64,000 bases of DNA from Mycobacterium sp. OTB74 (GCF_029892685.1 NZ_JARXVD010000002.1:62001-126000), one strand, 5' to 3'; counted from the first letter of the stretch, positions 35,804 through 44,360 are shown. Program-made: numbers and translations. Notes: generated from the letters alone by a model not told the origin.

Positions 35804-36877
35804 TTACCAGCCGAGCTCGTCGATCGACGTTGTCTGCTGCGGCGGCGTGCCCACCGGCCCGCTCGGCGTGCGGGAGAATCTGGGCGCCGGCGCGGCCTGA
35901 TCCACACCACCCCAGGTGACGATGGTGGACCGGGCTCGCAAGTGCTCACCAGCCGCCGCCTCGGTCCAACTCAGCACAGGTGTGACGCAGGCGTCAGTTC
36001 CGGCGAAGGTCTTCGTCCACTCGTCGCGTGTCTTGCTGGCGAACCTAGTGGCGAAGATATTGCGCATCCGGTCGTAGTTGGCCGAGTCGAACTGTTTGGG
36101 CACCTCGTCGGGGTCCAATCCGAGCCCGACGAGCAGCTGGGCGAAGAACTGCGGCTCGATCGATCCGACCGCCATGTAGCCGCCGTCGGAGGTCTCGTAG
36201 ACCCGGTAATACGGAGCCCCGCCGTCGAGCAAGAACGACTCCCGTTGGTCCTTCATGGCTCCGGTGGACTTCATGGTCCACATCATCTGCGCCAGCATGC
36301 TGACGCCGTCGACCATCGCCGCGTCCACCACCTGGCCGCGACCGGAGCGTTCGCGTTCATACAGCGCGGCGACTATGCCGATCAACACCAGCATCGAGCC
36401 GCCACCGAAGTCGGCGACCAGATTCAACGGCGCCACCGGCGGCCGGTCCGCATAGCCGATGGCCGACAGCGCGCCGGTCTGCGACAGGTAGTTGATGTCA
36501 TGTCCGGCGGTCTGCGCCAGCGGCCCGTCCTGCCCCCAGCCGGTAATCCGGGCGAAGATCAGCCGCGGGTTGACGGCCTCGCAGTCTGCCGGCCCGATCC
36601 CGAGCCGCTCGCAGGTGCCGGGCCGGAAGCAGTCAAGCAGCACGTCGGCTTTCGCGGCCAGCGCCAGCAGCGCCCCGGGGTCGGACTTGACGTCGAGGTC
36701 GACGATTCGCTTGCCGCGGTGCAGCAGGTCGACGTTCTCGGCGGGCATGGTGAGCCCACCGGGACGACGCACCCGCACCACGTCGGCACCGAGGTCGCTC
36801 AGCATCATGGCGGCGTGCGGCCCGGGGCCGATTCCGCCGAGTTCGATCACCCCGGCGAGGGGCCCCGCGTTGGTCAT
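35804..36877 (-). CDS. far: CoA-transferase/racemase of the CaiB-BaiF family (Far, alpha-methylacyl-CoA racemase type)
   Basis: A 357-residue CaiB/BaiF CoA-transferase-fold enzyme. The two residues known to act in the M. tuberculosis racemase (MCR), His126 and Asp156, occupy the same numbers here (GHDINY and ADFGGG), supporting epimerisation of 2-methylacyl-CoA. It matches Rv0855 (far) by sequence and neighbours. Likely works with beta-oxidation of branched or sterol side chains (inference). Flanked by SRPBCC genes on the same strand. Confidence 0.93.
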   Translation of the reverse strand: MTNAGPLAGVIELGGIGPGPHAAMMLSDLGADVVRVRRPGGLTMPAENVDLLHRGKRIVDLDVKSDPGALLALAAKADVLLDCFRPGTCERLGIGPADCEAVNPRLIFARITGWGQDGPLAQTAGHDINYLSQTGALSAIGYADRPPVAPLNLVADFGGGSMLVLIGIVAALYERERSGRGQVVDAAMVDGVSMLAQMMWTMKSTGAMKDQRESFLLDGGAPYYRVYETSDGGYMAVGSIEPQFFAQLLVGLGLDPDEVPKQFDSANYDRMRNIFATRFASKTRDEWTKTFAGTDACVTPVLSWTEAAAGEHLRARSTIVTWGGVDQAAPAPRFSRTPSGPVGTPPQQTTSIDELGW

Positions 36878-36927
36878 CTCGCGACGTTAACCCATCCGCG
36901 GGGCCACCGTCCGAATCCCGGTGGGAG

Positions 36928-37368
36928 TCAGCCGTTTTTGACCTTGAGCACCTGCTTGCGCAGACCATCGGTGGCGGTCTCCGAGCCACCTTTGAGGGTG
37001 CGCTTGAGCAGGAAACCGGGCAGCGGGACGGCCACGTCGACGGTGATGTCGAACCTGACCTTGGTCTTGTCGCCGACCGGGGTCAACGTGTAGCTGGCAT
37101 CCTGTTTCTTGAGCTGACCGCTCTTGATCAGAGTCCAGCTGATCTTGTGCTCTTCCCAGGTGTACTCGATCACCATCTGGCCGGTTATGCCAGCGGCCTT
37201 GACCGTCATCTCGACCTGCTTGGGCCGGCCATTGTCGTACGTCGAGAGAATCTCAGCCTTCTGATACTGCGGTGACCAGGTTGGCGTCGATTCCACATCG
37301 GCGACGACGTCGATGATTTCCTCGGGAGTTGCTTCGATGGTGACTTCGCGTGAGTCGCTGGCTGCCAT
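36928..37368 (-). CDS. SRPBCC (START-like) protein, Rv0854-like
   Basis: A 146-residue START-like protein, paralogue of the one at 35302 (shared pattern SREV.I.A.PE.I.D..AD). Its start is ATG 37368 (MAASDSREVT). It precedes the far gene by about 50 bases on the same strand. Members of this mycobacterial group are predicted to bind lipids or polyketides; the specific ligand is unknown. Confidence 0.9.
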   Translation of the reverse strand: MAASDSREVTIEATPEEIIDVVADVESTPTWSPQYQKAEILSTYDNGRPKQVEMTVKAAGITGQMVIEYTWEEHKISWTLIKSGQLKKQDASYTLTPVGDKTKVRFDITVDVAVPLPGFLLKRTLKGGSETATDGLRKQVLKVKNG

Positions 37369-37413
37369 GGCGCGAACGATACACAGCAACGGCTGACGGT
37401 TGGCCCGATCGAT

Positions 37414-38091
37414 TTAGTGGATGCCGCCTTGGATCTTTGCTGCGATGGCGGCCGCCGCCGTCTCCGACTGCTTTGGCGAGCACGCCTCGACGTCGATGAT
37501 GACGTTGCCGGCCAGCTGCAGAACGTGTTGGCACCAACGGGTTTGGTCACCCGTGCCGCGGGTGATGGGCATGGCCAACTGGGTGTCGGTTCGGCTCAGG
37601 TCACCGGAAAGCCACTTCGGCAGCTGCGCGTCGTTGAGCGTGATGTTCACGTGGTGATTGGTGCACTTGGACCATCGGTCGGCCGACTGGTTGAAGAAGT
37701 CACGCGCTGCGTCAGGCTTCTCGTAATAGACCACCGACTGGGCCACCAGGTTGTCCCAGTGATCGTTATCGGGTGTGCGCAGAGTCTGCTTGCGCACCGA
37801 TTTCCAGGTCTTCTCGTAGATCTGGCTTTCATCGATCTGCCAGACGCCCAGGCAGTTCATGTTGGGCAAGAGGTTGCGGTGATCGTCCATCTGATCGCTC
37901 ACCGGATGGGCCACCAGGTCCGTCGTCCCCATGATCTGGTTCACCACGGCCGGGGACAGCAGGAGGGTATCGATCGCCGATTCCGCGACCTGGGGCGCGG
38001 ACTGCGTTGAAGTTGTTGGTGCGGTGGCTTTTCCACCGCATGCGGCAAGCGCCAGGCACAGCGCGGCCAGCCCGAAGGCATATCGCTTCAC
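37414..38091 (-). CDS. Lipoprotein with PknH-like sensor domain
   Basis: A 225-residue lipoprotein (lipobox LAAC, lipid cysteine C18) whose exported part matches the PknH extracellular sensor-domain family: LLLSPAVVNQIMGTTDL near residue 45, then a conserved N..CLG (NMNCLGVWQ), YEKPDAARDFF and the CTNHHV and RWCQHV cysteines, which form disulfides in PknH. There is no kinase domain. It may sense a ligand at the membrane; the partner is unknown. It precedes the SRPBCC gene 36928 on the same strand. Confidence 0.9.
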   Translation of the reverse strand: MKRYAFGLAALCLALAACGGKATAPTTSTQSAPQVAESAIDTLLLSPAVVNQIMGTTDLVAHPVSDQMDDHRNLLPNMNCLGVWQIDESQIYEKTWKSVRKQTLRTPDNDHWDNLVAQSVVYYEKPDAARDFFNQSADRWSKCTNHHVNITLNDAQLPKWLSGDLSRTDTQLAMPITRGTGDQTRWCQHVLQLAGNVIIDVEACSPKQSETAAAAIAAKIQGGIH

Positions 38092-38130
38092 AGTTGGTTG
38101 TTATCCGTCGTTCTAGTCGGGTGAATGTGG

Positions 38131-38670
38131 TCAGGCGTGGGTACCGGCCGCGGCGCAAGCACGCTGCACAGCTTCAGCGTTGTTGTTGACCTCGGTCGCG
38201 GTGGAATCAAGGGTGCCGGTCAAGTTCAGGCCCATCTTCACGATCAACTTGGCGGCGCCGAGCGACCAGGCCCGCATCGGGTCCGCGATCTCGGGCGTGA
38301 GCCCGGGAGTGTTGGCTGCGTCCATTGCAAAAGATGCGGACTGACGCAGGCTGGTGCGACCGGCTACGTTGCTGTCGTTCACGGTGCCGTCGCGGTCATC
38401 CAAACTGTCCGCATAGTTGCCGTAGCCATCCGACGCATTGTCGAGCGCCTGGGCGAACTTGGCACATGCAGCTACCGCCGCGGGATCAGCGTTGGACGAA
38501 GTGACTGTCGTAGCCTGCACGGCCGCACCGGGAATCGGAGCGCCGCCCTGGTCAACCACCGCGGCGTCACCGTCGACGTCGGCGGCCGCCTCCGGCAGCC
38601 ACAGCATCCCGACTCCGCTGACCACAATCGTTGCCGCCAGGACCCGTGCACACCCGAGTGGTGTCTTCAA
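38131..38670 (-). CDS. Small secreted protein, function unknown
   Basis: A 179-residue exported protein starting at TTG 38670 (a GGAGGA site lies 5 bases upstream). A signal peptide ends near residue 30 (PEAAADVDG). The mature part is Ala/Asp-rich with two cysteines near ACAKFAQALD and at AVQRACAAAG, compatible with a helical bundle held by one disulfide, as in several small mycobacterial exported proteins. Not recognised further. It is divergent from the porin cluster. Confidence 0.78.
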   Translation of the reverse strand: MKTPLGCARVLAATIVVSGVGMLWLPEAAADVDGDAAVVDQGGAPIPGAAVQATTVTSSNADPAAVAACAKFAQALDNASDGYGNYADSLDDRDGTVNDSNVAGRTSLRQSASFAMDAANTPGLTPEIADPMRAWSLGAAKLIVKMGLNLTGTLDSTATEVNNNAEAVQRACAAAGTHA

Positions 38671-39055
38671 TGCTTCCTCCAAACAGTTTCGGAAAACCTA
38701 CCGTCAGACGTTTACATGACCACTGGATGAACGCGGAACCACACGCGAGTTTCCAGTCGTGATCGGTTCCATTGCACCAGCAGAAGACAATGACACAGAT
38801 CACACTCGGCCCTTCACCCCGACCAAGTCACAGTGAAATTAACATCGATGCTGGTCGCGATGCCGCCCGTTGCTGGTCTTGTACAAAAATCTCACTGGTC
38901 GTAAAGGTGGCCTGTTTTGTTTCCAACCCGTTCACTGTTTCGACACCCAGCCATTGGATGCTCCGACCCGAAAGATTCTTGCTAGATCCACAGGGATTCA
39001 CTGAAAGAATCCACAGAAAATCTAGCTACCAAACAAGAGAGGCGCGCTCATCACC
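38671..39055. other. Porin upstream region (385 bases) with paired inverted repeats
   Basis: Noticeably AT-richer than surroundings. Near its end GATTCTT (38974-38980) with AAGAATC (39005-39011), and GCTAGAT (38981-38987) with ATCTAGC (39020-39026), form nested inverted repeats, and ATCCACAG occurs twice (38986-38993, 39010-39017). A partial CRP-like half-site TCACA lies around 38780. No ORF fits. It is probably the promoter region of the porin operon. Confidence 0.45.
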
Positions 39056-39745
39056 ATGTCGAACCGCTATGCCATGTTGGCTGCCGTCTGCGTGCTGCCG
39101 CTGCTCAGCACTGCGCCCATTGCGGTCGCCGATCCCGCGGCTGACCCGGCCGCGCCGGCACAGCCGGTCGTCAACGCCGCAGCCCCGGTCCCGCCGCCAC
39201 CCGCCGATGGCCTCGTGCCCTCCGGTCCTCCCGGAGTACTGGACACCCCGGACGGCTGGCACTTGTCGGTAGTGGGCAGCAACGAGACCCAGCTGCCGGT
39301 CGCTCCGCTGACCACCGCCATCACCTCCCGCGAGTACCTGGTCTCAGGTACCTTCACCGGAACCATCACCGGTGGCGGCAAATCCAAGCTGGCCGGCGGC
39401 ACGCTGGAGGCCGGCGAGCAGATCGGCTGCGGCATCATCAACGATGAGGAAGAGATCAACCCCATCGCCAACACGACGCCGGGCATCGGCATCACCGGCC
39501 CGAGCATCAACTTCGGCGCCGCCCTCCAAGGCAAGGTCTACCTGAAGCCGGGCACCGTGACCACCGTGGCCGTCGACAAGAAGTCGTTCAAGGGCAACTC
39601 CACCCGAATCACCCTCACCGGAGTCCGCATCAAGACCGACTACTGCGCCGGGCAGTCGTTCATCCGGTCGTACGCAACGCTGACCAGCTCGACTGACAAC
39701 ACAGACGACGTGATCACCTACCTCGGTGTGACCAAGTCTGTCTAG
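39056..39745 (+). CDS. MspA-family porin (copy 1)
   Basis: A 229-residue outer-membrane porin-family protein with a signal peptide (cut near ADPAADPAAP), then a Pro/Ala-rich stretch and the MspA core (TREYLV.GTFTGT..GGG...LEAGEQIGCGI). It differs from classical MspA in a longer N-terminal extension and in two cysteines (IGCGI and DYCAGQSF) not typical of MspA. It and the next gene are tandem duplicates. It likely contributes a hydrophilic channel through the mycolate layer; pore activity of this subtype is not proven. Confidence 0.85.
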   Translation: MSNRYAMLAAVCVLPLLSTAPIAVADPAADPAAPAQPVVNAAAPVPPPPADGLVPSGPPGVLDTPDGWHLSVVGSNETQLPVAPLTTAITSREYLVSGTFTGTITGGGKSKLAGGTLEAGEQIGCGIINDEEEINPIANTTPGIGITGPSINFGAALQGKVYLKPGTVTTVAVDKKSFKGNSTRITLTGVRIKTDYCAGQSFIRSYATLTSSTDNTDDVITYLGVTKSV

Positions 39746-39840
39746 TGCCAGCGTTACGTCATCACATTCCCATGCGCACCAACATGATTCACAGTTTTCA
39801 ACCGACCAACGGATTGACCACGAGAGGCCTCGCCACCACC

Positions 39841-40554
39841 ATGCTGAACCGACTCGCCATATTGGCAGCCACTTGTCTGTTGCTGCCGGTAACTGCAGCG
39901 CCGCTTGCTCTGGCCGATCCTCCGGCACCCGCCCCGCCCGCTGACCCGGTCGCGGCAGCGCAGGCGGCTCCCGCTCCGGGTGACGACGGTCCGCCACCGG
40001 ACAACGGAGTCGTTGCCTCGGCTGACCCGGGTGTGGTGACCACGCCCGACGGCTGGGTGATGACGGTCAAGGGTGACAAGGAGACCCAACTGCCGGTCGC
40101 CCCGCTGACCACTGCTGTCAGCTCACGCGAGTACCTCGTCGGCGGTACCTTCACCGGCACGGTCACCGGCGGCGGCAAGACCAAGCTGAACGGTGGCACC
40201 CTGGAGGCCGGCTACCAGATCGGCTGCGGTATCGAGCTCGGACAGATTCGTCTTATCGGCCAGGCCGGTATCACTACCGGAACGTCGACGTTGACGGGCC
40301 CGATTCCCACCTCACTCAGCTTCCCGCTGTCGGCCACCCTGGAGATCCACCCGAAGCCCGGCCAGGTCATCCAGGTTCCGGTGGACAAGAAGACCTACAA
40401 GGCAGCCCCGGTCCGGGTGACCCTCAAGGACACCCACGTCAAGATCGACGGCTGCGTCGGACAGTCGTTCCTGCGGTCCTACGCGACGCTGACCAGCTCC
40501 ACCACCGACACCGATGACATCGTGGCCTACTACGGCGTCACCAAGTCGGTCTGA
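39841..40554 (+). CDS. MspA-family porin (copy 2)
   Basis: A 237-residue paralogue of the preceding gene, with signal peptide (residues 1-24) and Pro/Ala-rich segment, then the same core and both unusual cysteines (IGCGI, GCVGQSF). Its start is ATG 39841, chosen because the leader GAGAGGC...CACCATG repeats the translation leader of copy 1. The stop TGA overlaps the start of the next gene (TGATG). A tandem duplication of the ancestral gene is the simplest explanation. Confidence 0.85.
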   Translation: MLNRLAILAATCLLLPVTAAPLALADPPAPAPPADPVAAAQAAPAPGDDGPPPDNGVVASADPGVVTTPDGWVMTVKGDKETQLPVAPLTTAVSSREYLVGGTFTGTVTGGGKTKLNGGTLEAGYQIGCGIELGQIRLIGQAGITTGTSTLTGPIPTSLSFPLSATLEIHPKPGQVIQVPVDKKTYKAAPVRVTLKDTHVKIDGCVGQSFLRSYATLTSSTTDTDDIVAYYGVTKSV

Positions 40555-41318
40555 TGCACCGCAAACAACTGATGACGAAAGCCGCGGCGGCTGGCGTGCT
40601 CGCCGCCGCGGCGTCCATCGCCTTGTCCGGGTCGGCAGCAGCCGACCCGGACACACCGGCACCACCCCCCGCACCGACCGGATTCGGCAACACGGCGCCG
40701 CCGGTGCCCGACGGCAGATCAGAGGCGCTGGCTGGACCTATAGCTGCAGCACTCGGTCCTACTCCACTGGCCGATAAGCAGATGCCTGGACTGGGAGCGC
40801 CGTTGGGGCCCGAAGGGATCAACCTCCTCGGGCAGCGCGGCGCAGATCCTGCGGCAGTGGGTCCTCTGGGGCTGCCGCAAGGAGTCAGTGGCTTGAGCCA
40901 CGACACGGTACTGGGCCAGAACGCGGTGCCGTCTCGCCCGGGCTCGGATGCGGGTACTGTGCCGAAACTCAATGCCTTCAACAACGCCTACGGCGTGCAG
41001 CAATGCCTCAAGCCCTCGGCACCCGGCCAGTGCCAGGAGTTCGGGGTTGACCCTGGCCAGGAAAACGCCGACATCACCCCGCACGACTGGCTGCACCGGT
41101 ACATCGACATGTACCACGACGGACGACTCAGGGGTGGTTCGCTGAGCCAGTGGAATCAGCAGCAGCTCGGCGAACCGCTGCCAGGAACCGCACCGCCGCC
41201 TGGGACCAACATCCCGCCAGGTCTGGGGCAGTACTACGAGCCGCCGGACGCTCCGCCTGCACCTGGTGCTCCGCCTGCACCTGGCGCCCCACCACCACCG
41301 CCGGCACCTGCGGGCTGA
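40554..41318 (+). CDS. Proline-rich secreted protein coupled to the porin
   Basis: A 254-residue exported protein. Signal peptide to about residue 30 (AAAASIALSGSAAA), then a Pro/Gly/Ala-rich mature part with a short more ordered region (residues about 145-200, with two cysteines in QQCLKPSAPGQCQEF, 10 residues apart), and a tail of PPAPGAPP repeats. Start ATG 40554 overlaps the porin stop by one base, so it is translationally coupled. No enzymatic motif. It may be a cell-wall or porin-associated factor (inference from coupling). Confidence 0.78.
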   Translation: MHRKQLMTKAAAAGVLAAAASIALSGSAAADPDTPAPPPAPTGFGNTAPPVPDGRSEALAGPIAAALGPTPLADKQMPGLGAPLGPEGINLLGQRGADPAAVGPLGLPQGVSGLSHDTVLGQNAVPSRPGSDAGTVPKLNAFNNAYGVQQCLKPSAPGQCQEFGVDPGQENADITPHDWLHRYIDMYHDGRLRGGSLSQWNQQQLGEPLPGTAPPPGTNIPPGLGQYYEPPDAPPAPGAPPAPGAPPPPPAPAG

Positions 41319-41335
41319 CCTACCGACGGAAGCAC

Positions 41336-41405
41336 TGCCCCTTACCGCTTGACCGAGACGAGACATCGTCATCTCGGCCAATTGGTAAGGGGCATTGTCG
41401 TTTTT
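41336..41405 (+). terminator. Intrinsic terminator after the porin operon
   Basis: A hairpin with arms TGCCCCTTACC (41336-41346) and GGTAAGGGGCA (41384-41394), with an inner CCGAGA/TCTCGG stem, followed by TTGTCG and a T-run at 41401-41405. It separates the porin operon from the glycosidase gene. Confidence 0.85.
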
Positions 41406-41454
41406 CCTCACGAAACCCCCTACCGTACGACTCGTCTGACGTATACAGAGATCT

Positions 41455-43953
41455 ATGGCGGCGTCCGCGTACATCGGTCGGGTCGGCGGTCTTGCAATCG
41501 CGCTCGGGGTCGGCGCCGCCCTGACTTCCGGAACCGCCTGGGCAGGCACCGGAGATTCCGCCGGCCGCCACGCGACCAGGGACCGCTCAACCACATCGAG
41601 CAGTACCCGCGATCACGACGCCTCGGCGAAAGTTGTGACCGCCAGAAAGCCAGGCAATCAAGCCCGGTCGGGTGATGGTGACCAGCACGTCGCGAAACCC
41701 TCACCGTCCACCGCAGCCGCTGCGGCACCTTCGGCACGGTCGAACACCGTTGGCGGGTCGGCGAATTCGCCAGCCAGCCAGACTTCGACCACCACTGCCC
41801 GGACCGCCAGTGCTGTCAGCGCCGCAGCGTCGTCGCCCGTCTCCAACCCGACAGTGCAGCCCACCCCGACCCTGCCATCCGATCCTGCCAGTGCTTTCCA
41901 GGCCCTGGTCTACAACCCCAATCACACCGGTGCCCAGAACTGGATCGACAGCCCGCTGGGCCAGAGCGTGGACGGCGTCATCAACACACTCGCCGGAACC
42001 TACGTGATCGGCAACGGCAGCACCGGCACCCAAGCCAACCCCAACGGCGGCGCAGGCGGCTGGTTGCTGGGCGACGGCGGCGCCGGGTGGAACAGCACCA
42101 AGCCTGGTGTTGCCGGTGGCAATGGTGGTGCGGCCGGACTGATCGGGACCGGCGGTGACGGAGGAACCGGCGGCGCAGGAGCAGCCGGTGGTACCGGTGG
42201 GACAGGCGGTGCCCTGATGGGAGTCGGCGGCCGCGGAGGCGATGGTGGCCCACTGCCCGGCGGGACCGGCGGTGCGGGAGGTCATGGAGGTTCCGCACCG
42301 GGCCTGCTGTTCGGCCTCGGTGGCCGGGGAGGCGACGGCGGAGCCGGCGCCGACGGCGGCCGCGGCGGCGACGGTGGTTCTGGCGCATACCTTTTGGGCG
42401 GCGGAGGCAGCGGCGGCGTCGGCGGGAACAGTGGCGTCGGAGGCGCCTCGACGACGCTACCGGCGCTCGGCGGGGCCGGCGGCAACGCAGGCCTGCTCGG
42501 CCAGCATGGTGCGGTCGGGCAATCCGGTACGGGCGCAACGTTCAGCCAGCATGACTCGTCCGATGCGGTGGCGCCCATAACCTCCACCGGCACCTGGCTG
42601 ACCAACAGTGACGGGCAGGTCGTCCTGCTGCACGGGGTCAATGAGGTGTACAAGCTGGCACCCTACGAACCATCGGCCAGTGGGTTCACCGCCGATGACG
42701 CAGCGTTCTTGGCCGCCAACGGATTCAACGTGGTGCGTCTGGGCGTCATCTGGGCCGCAGTGGAACCCGAACCAGGTGTGTACGACACCGCCTACCTGGA
42801 TTCCATCCAGCAGACCGTGAACATGCTTGCCAGCCATGGCATCTACACCATCATCGACATGCATCAGGATCTCTACAGCGCGTCGCTGGGCGGCGAGGGC
42901 GCCCCTGAATGGGCTACCCAGACCGGAGGCCAGACCAACCAGAATTTCGGCTTCCCTGGCGGCTACTACCTCAATCCCGCCGAGTCCGCGGCCTGGGACA
43001 ACTTCTGGAACAACTCCAACGCCGCCAACGGAATTGGACTCGAGGACAACTACGCCAAGACGTGGCAGACCGTCGCCGGCTACTTCAGCGGAAATAGCGG
43101 AGTCATCGGCTACGACATCATGAACGAGCCGTTCCCGGGCTCGTCGTGGTTGCCGACGCTGCTCGGCGGTTCGTTCTTCGCCGATCAACAACTGACCCCG
43201 ATGTACAACCAGGCGGCCGCCGCCATCCGGTCGGTCGACCCCTCCACAGCCCTGTACGTCGAACCGGCCAACCCTGCGGTCTCCGAAATTCCCGCCATCC
43301 TCGGCGCTCCCGTCCAGTTGGGCACCATCAATGACCCGAATGTTGTTCTGGCGTTTCATGATTACTGCGCGGGCTCGGCCACCAGCAGCATCTGCGGATG
43401 GCTGGCCAAGCAGCAGGCCGACACCGCAGCCGCATTCGGCAAGGCCAACAACGTGCCGGTGTTCATGGATGAGTTCGGCGCCTCCGCTGCGCAATCGGAC
43501 CTGTACGCCGAGATGGACGCCGCCAACCAGAACCTGATGAGCTGGTCCGAGTGGGCGTACTCCGGCGCGGGTGACATCACCACCAGCGGCAACACGGATT
43601 CGGAATCGCTGGTCTACAACCCCGCGTTGCCACCGACGGGCTCCAACGTCAACACCAGTTCGCTGCAGGTGCTGGCCACCCCGTACCCGCAGACCATCTC
43701 CGGCACCCCGATCGCGTACTCAAATACCAACGGCACCTTCACCTTCAATTACTCGACTGCCAAGACCGACGGTTCGGGCAGCTTCACAGCGGGCTCACGT
43801 ACCACCATCTCGGTGCCGACCGTGGAGTACCCGAACGGTTACTCGGTGACCGTCACCGGCGGGCACGTGCTGTCGGTCGCCAATGCCCCGACGCTGGTGA
43901 TCGCCTCCGACTCCGGGGCGAGCACCGTCAACGTGGTCGTGACCGCTTCATAG
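41455..43953 (+). CDS. Secreted PGRS-type glycine-rich protein fused to GH5 glycosidase
   Basis: An 832-residue secreted enzyme. Residues about 5-30 form a signal segment (YIGRVGGLAIALGVG). After a Thr/Ser-rich linker a block NPNHTGAQNWIDSPLGQ..., then about 160 residues of GGxGG repeats (PGRS-like, about residues 195-355), then a GH5-like catalytic domain. Catalytic glutamates are in IMNEPFPGS (acid/base) and VFMDEFGAS (nucleophile). The fold resembles endoglycoceramidase-type GH5. There is no PE domain. A TATACA -10 (41442-41447) is 7 bases before the ATG, so the transcript may be leaderless. Possible glycolipid or polysaccharide cleavage. Confidence 0.88.
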   Translation: MAASAYIGRVGGLAIALGVGAALTSGTAWAGTGDSAGRHATRDRSTTSSSTRDHDASAKVVTARKPGNQARSGDGDQHVAKPSPSTAAAAAPSARSNTVGGSANSPASQTSTTTARTASAVSAAASSPVSNPTVQPTPTLPSDPASAFQALVYNPNHTGAQNWIDSPLGQSVDGVINTLAGTYVIGNGSTGTQANPNGGAGGWLLGDGGAGWNSTKPGVAGGNGGAAGLIGTGGDGGTGGAGAAGGTGGTGGALMGVGGRGGDGGPLPGGTGGAGGHGGSAPGLLFGLGGRGGDGGAGADGGRGGDGGSGAYLLGGGGSGGVGGNSGVGGASTTLPALGGAGGNAGLLGQHGAVGQSGTGATFSQHDSSDAVAPITSTGTWLTNSDGQVVLLHGVNEVYKLAPYEPSASGFTADDAAFLAANGFNVVRLGVIWAAVEPEPGVYDTAYLDSIQQTVNMLASHGIYTIIDMHQDLYSASLGGEGAPEWATQTGGQTNQNFGFPGGYYLNPAESAAWDNFWNNSNAANGIGLEDNYAKTWQTVAGYFSGNSGVIGYDIMNEPFPGSSWLPTLLGGSFFADQQLTPMYNQAAAAIRSVDPSTALYVEPANPAVSEIPAILGAPVQLGTINDPNVVLAFHDYCAGSATSSICGWLAKQQADTAAAFGKANNVPVFMDEFGASAAQSDLYAEMDAANQNLMSWSEWAYSGAGDITTSGNTDSESLVYNPALPPTGSNVNTSSLQVLATPYPQTISGTPIAYSNTNGTFTFNYSTAKTDGSGSFTAGSRTTISVPTVEYPNGYSVTVTGGHVLSVANAPTLVIASDSGASTVNVVVTAS
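42034..42530 (+). repeat. PGRS-like glycine-rich repeats within the GH5 gene
   Basis: GC-rich low-complexity coding repeats of GGN units, encoding GGxGGxGG tracts interrupted by W, L and F residues. This is the composition typical of PE_PGRS proteins but without a PE module; it is protein-coding and not a CRISPR. Confidence 0.88.
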
Positions 43954-43987
43954 CCCGTGGCGAAGCCCACAGCGTTTCGAGAATCAA

Positions 43988-44013
43988 AAAGCCCGCAGTC
44001 GCCTGCGGGCTTT
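43988..44013. terminator. Intrinsic terminator between GH5 gene and tRNA-Phe
   Basis: An 11-base-pair hairpin AAAGCCCGCAG / CTGCGGGCTTT with TCGC loop, placed between the end of the GH5 gene and the 3' end of tRNA-Phe. It can end both transcripts. Confidence 0.9.
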
Positions 44014-44017
44014 AACG

Positions 44018-44091
44018 TGGCCAGGGCCGGGATCGAACCGGCGACCTTCCGCTTTTCAGGCGGACGCTCGTACCAACTGAGCTACCTGGCC
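44018..44091 (-). tRNA. tRNA-Phe (GAA)
   Basis: A 74-base cloverleaf on the minus strand: acceptor GGCCAGG/CCTGGCC, anticodon loop CTGAAAA with GAA, and TTCGATC T-loop. CCA is not encoded after the discriminator A. It is the last gene of a Glu-Asp-Phe cluster. Confidence 0.95.
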
Positions 44092-44124
44092 GGACGGCAC
44101 GACCTCCGAAGTGCCTCGCCGTAC

Positions 44125-44201
44125 TGGCGACCCTGACGGGACTCGAACCCGCGACCTCCGCCGTGACAGGGCGGCGCGCTAACCAACTGCGCCACAGGGC
44201 C
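44125..44201 (-). tRNA. tRNA-Asp (GTC)
   Basis: A 77-base cloverleaf including an encoded 3' CCA: acceptor GGCCCTG/CAGGGTC, anticodon loop CTGTCAC with GTC, T-loop TTCGAGT. It is the middle gene of the minus-strand cluster. Confidence 0.95.
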
Positions 44202-44235
44202 TTACGTACTACGTGCTCCGCGCTTCCGCGATGCG

Positions 44236-44308
44236 TACCCCCAACGGGATTCGAACCCGTGCTACCGCCGTGAAAGGGCGGCGTCCTAGGCCACTAGACG
44301 ATGGGGGC
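44236..44308 (-). tRNA. tRNA-Glu (TTC)
   Basis: A 73-base cloverleaf on the minus strand: acceptor GCCCCCA with TGGGGGT (a G-U first pair), anticodon loop CTTTCAC with TTC, T-loop TTCGAAT. It is first in transcription of the Glu-Asp-Phe cluster. No CCA is encoded. Confidence 0.95.
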
Positions 44309-44360
44309 CTAATCCGAATCACTCCGGGGTACTCGCAACGCTTCCGTTGGGAGCTTCGAT

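Noticed and set aside
38769-38790. Possible CRP site near the porin promoter
   Set aside because: Only the right half TCACA is intact; left half deviates at two of five positions, so support is too weak.
42034-42530. Regular GC-rich repeats that could look like a CRISPR array
   Set aside because: Repeats are short GGN coding units in frame with the flanking protein and lack spacers of uniform length.
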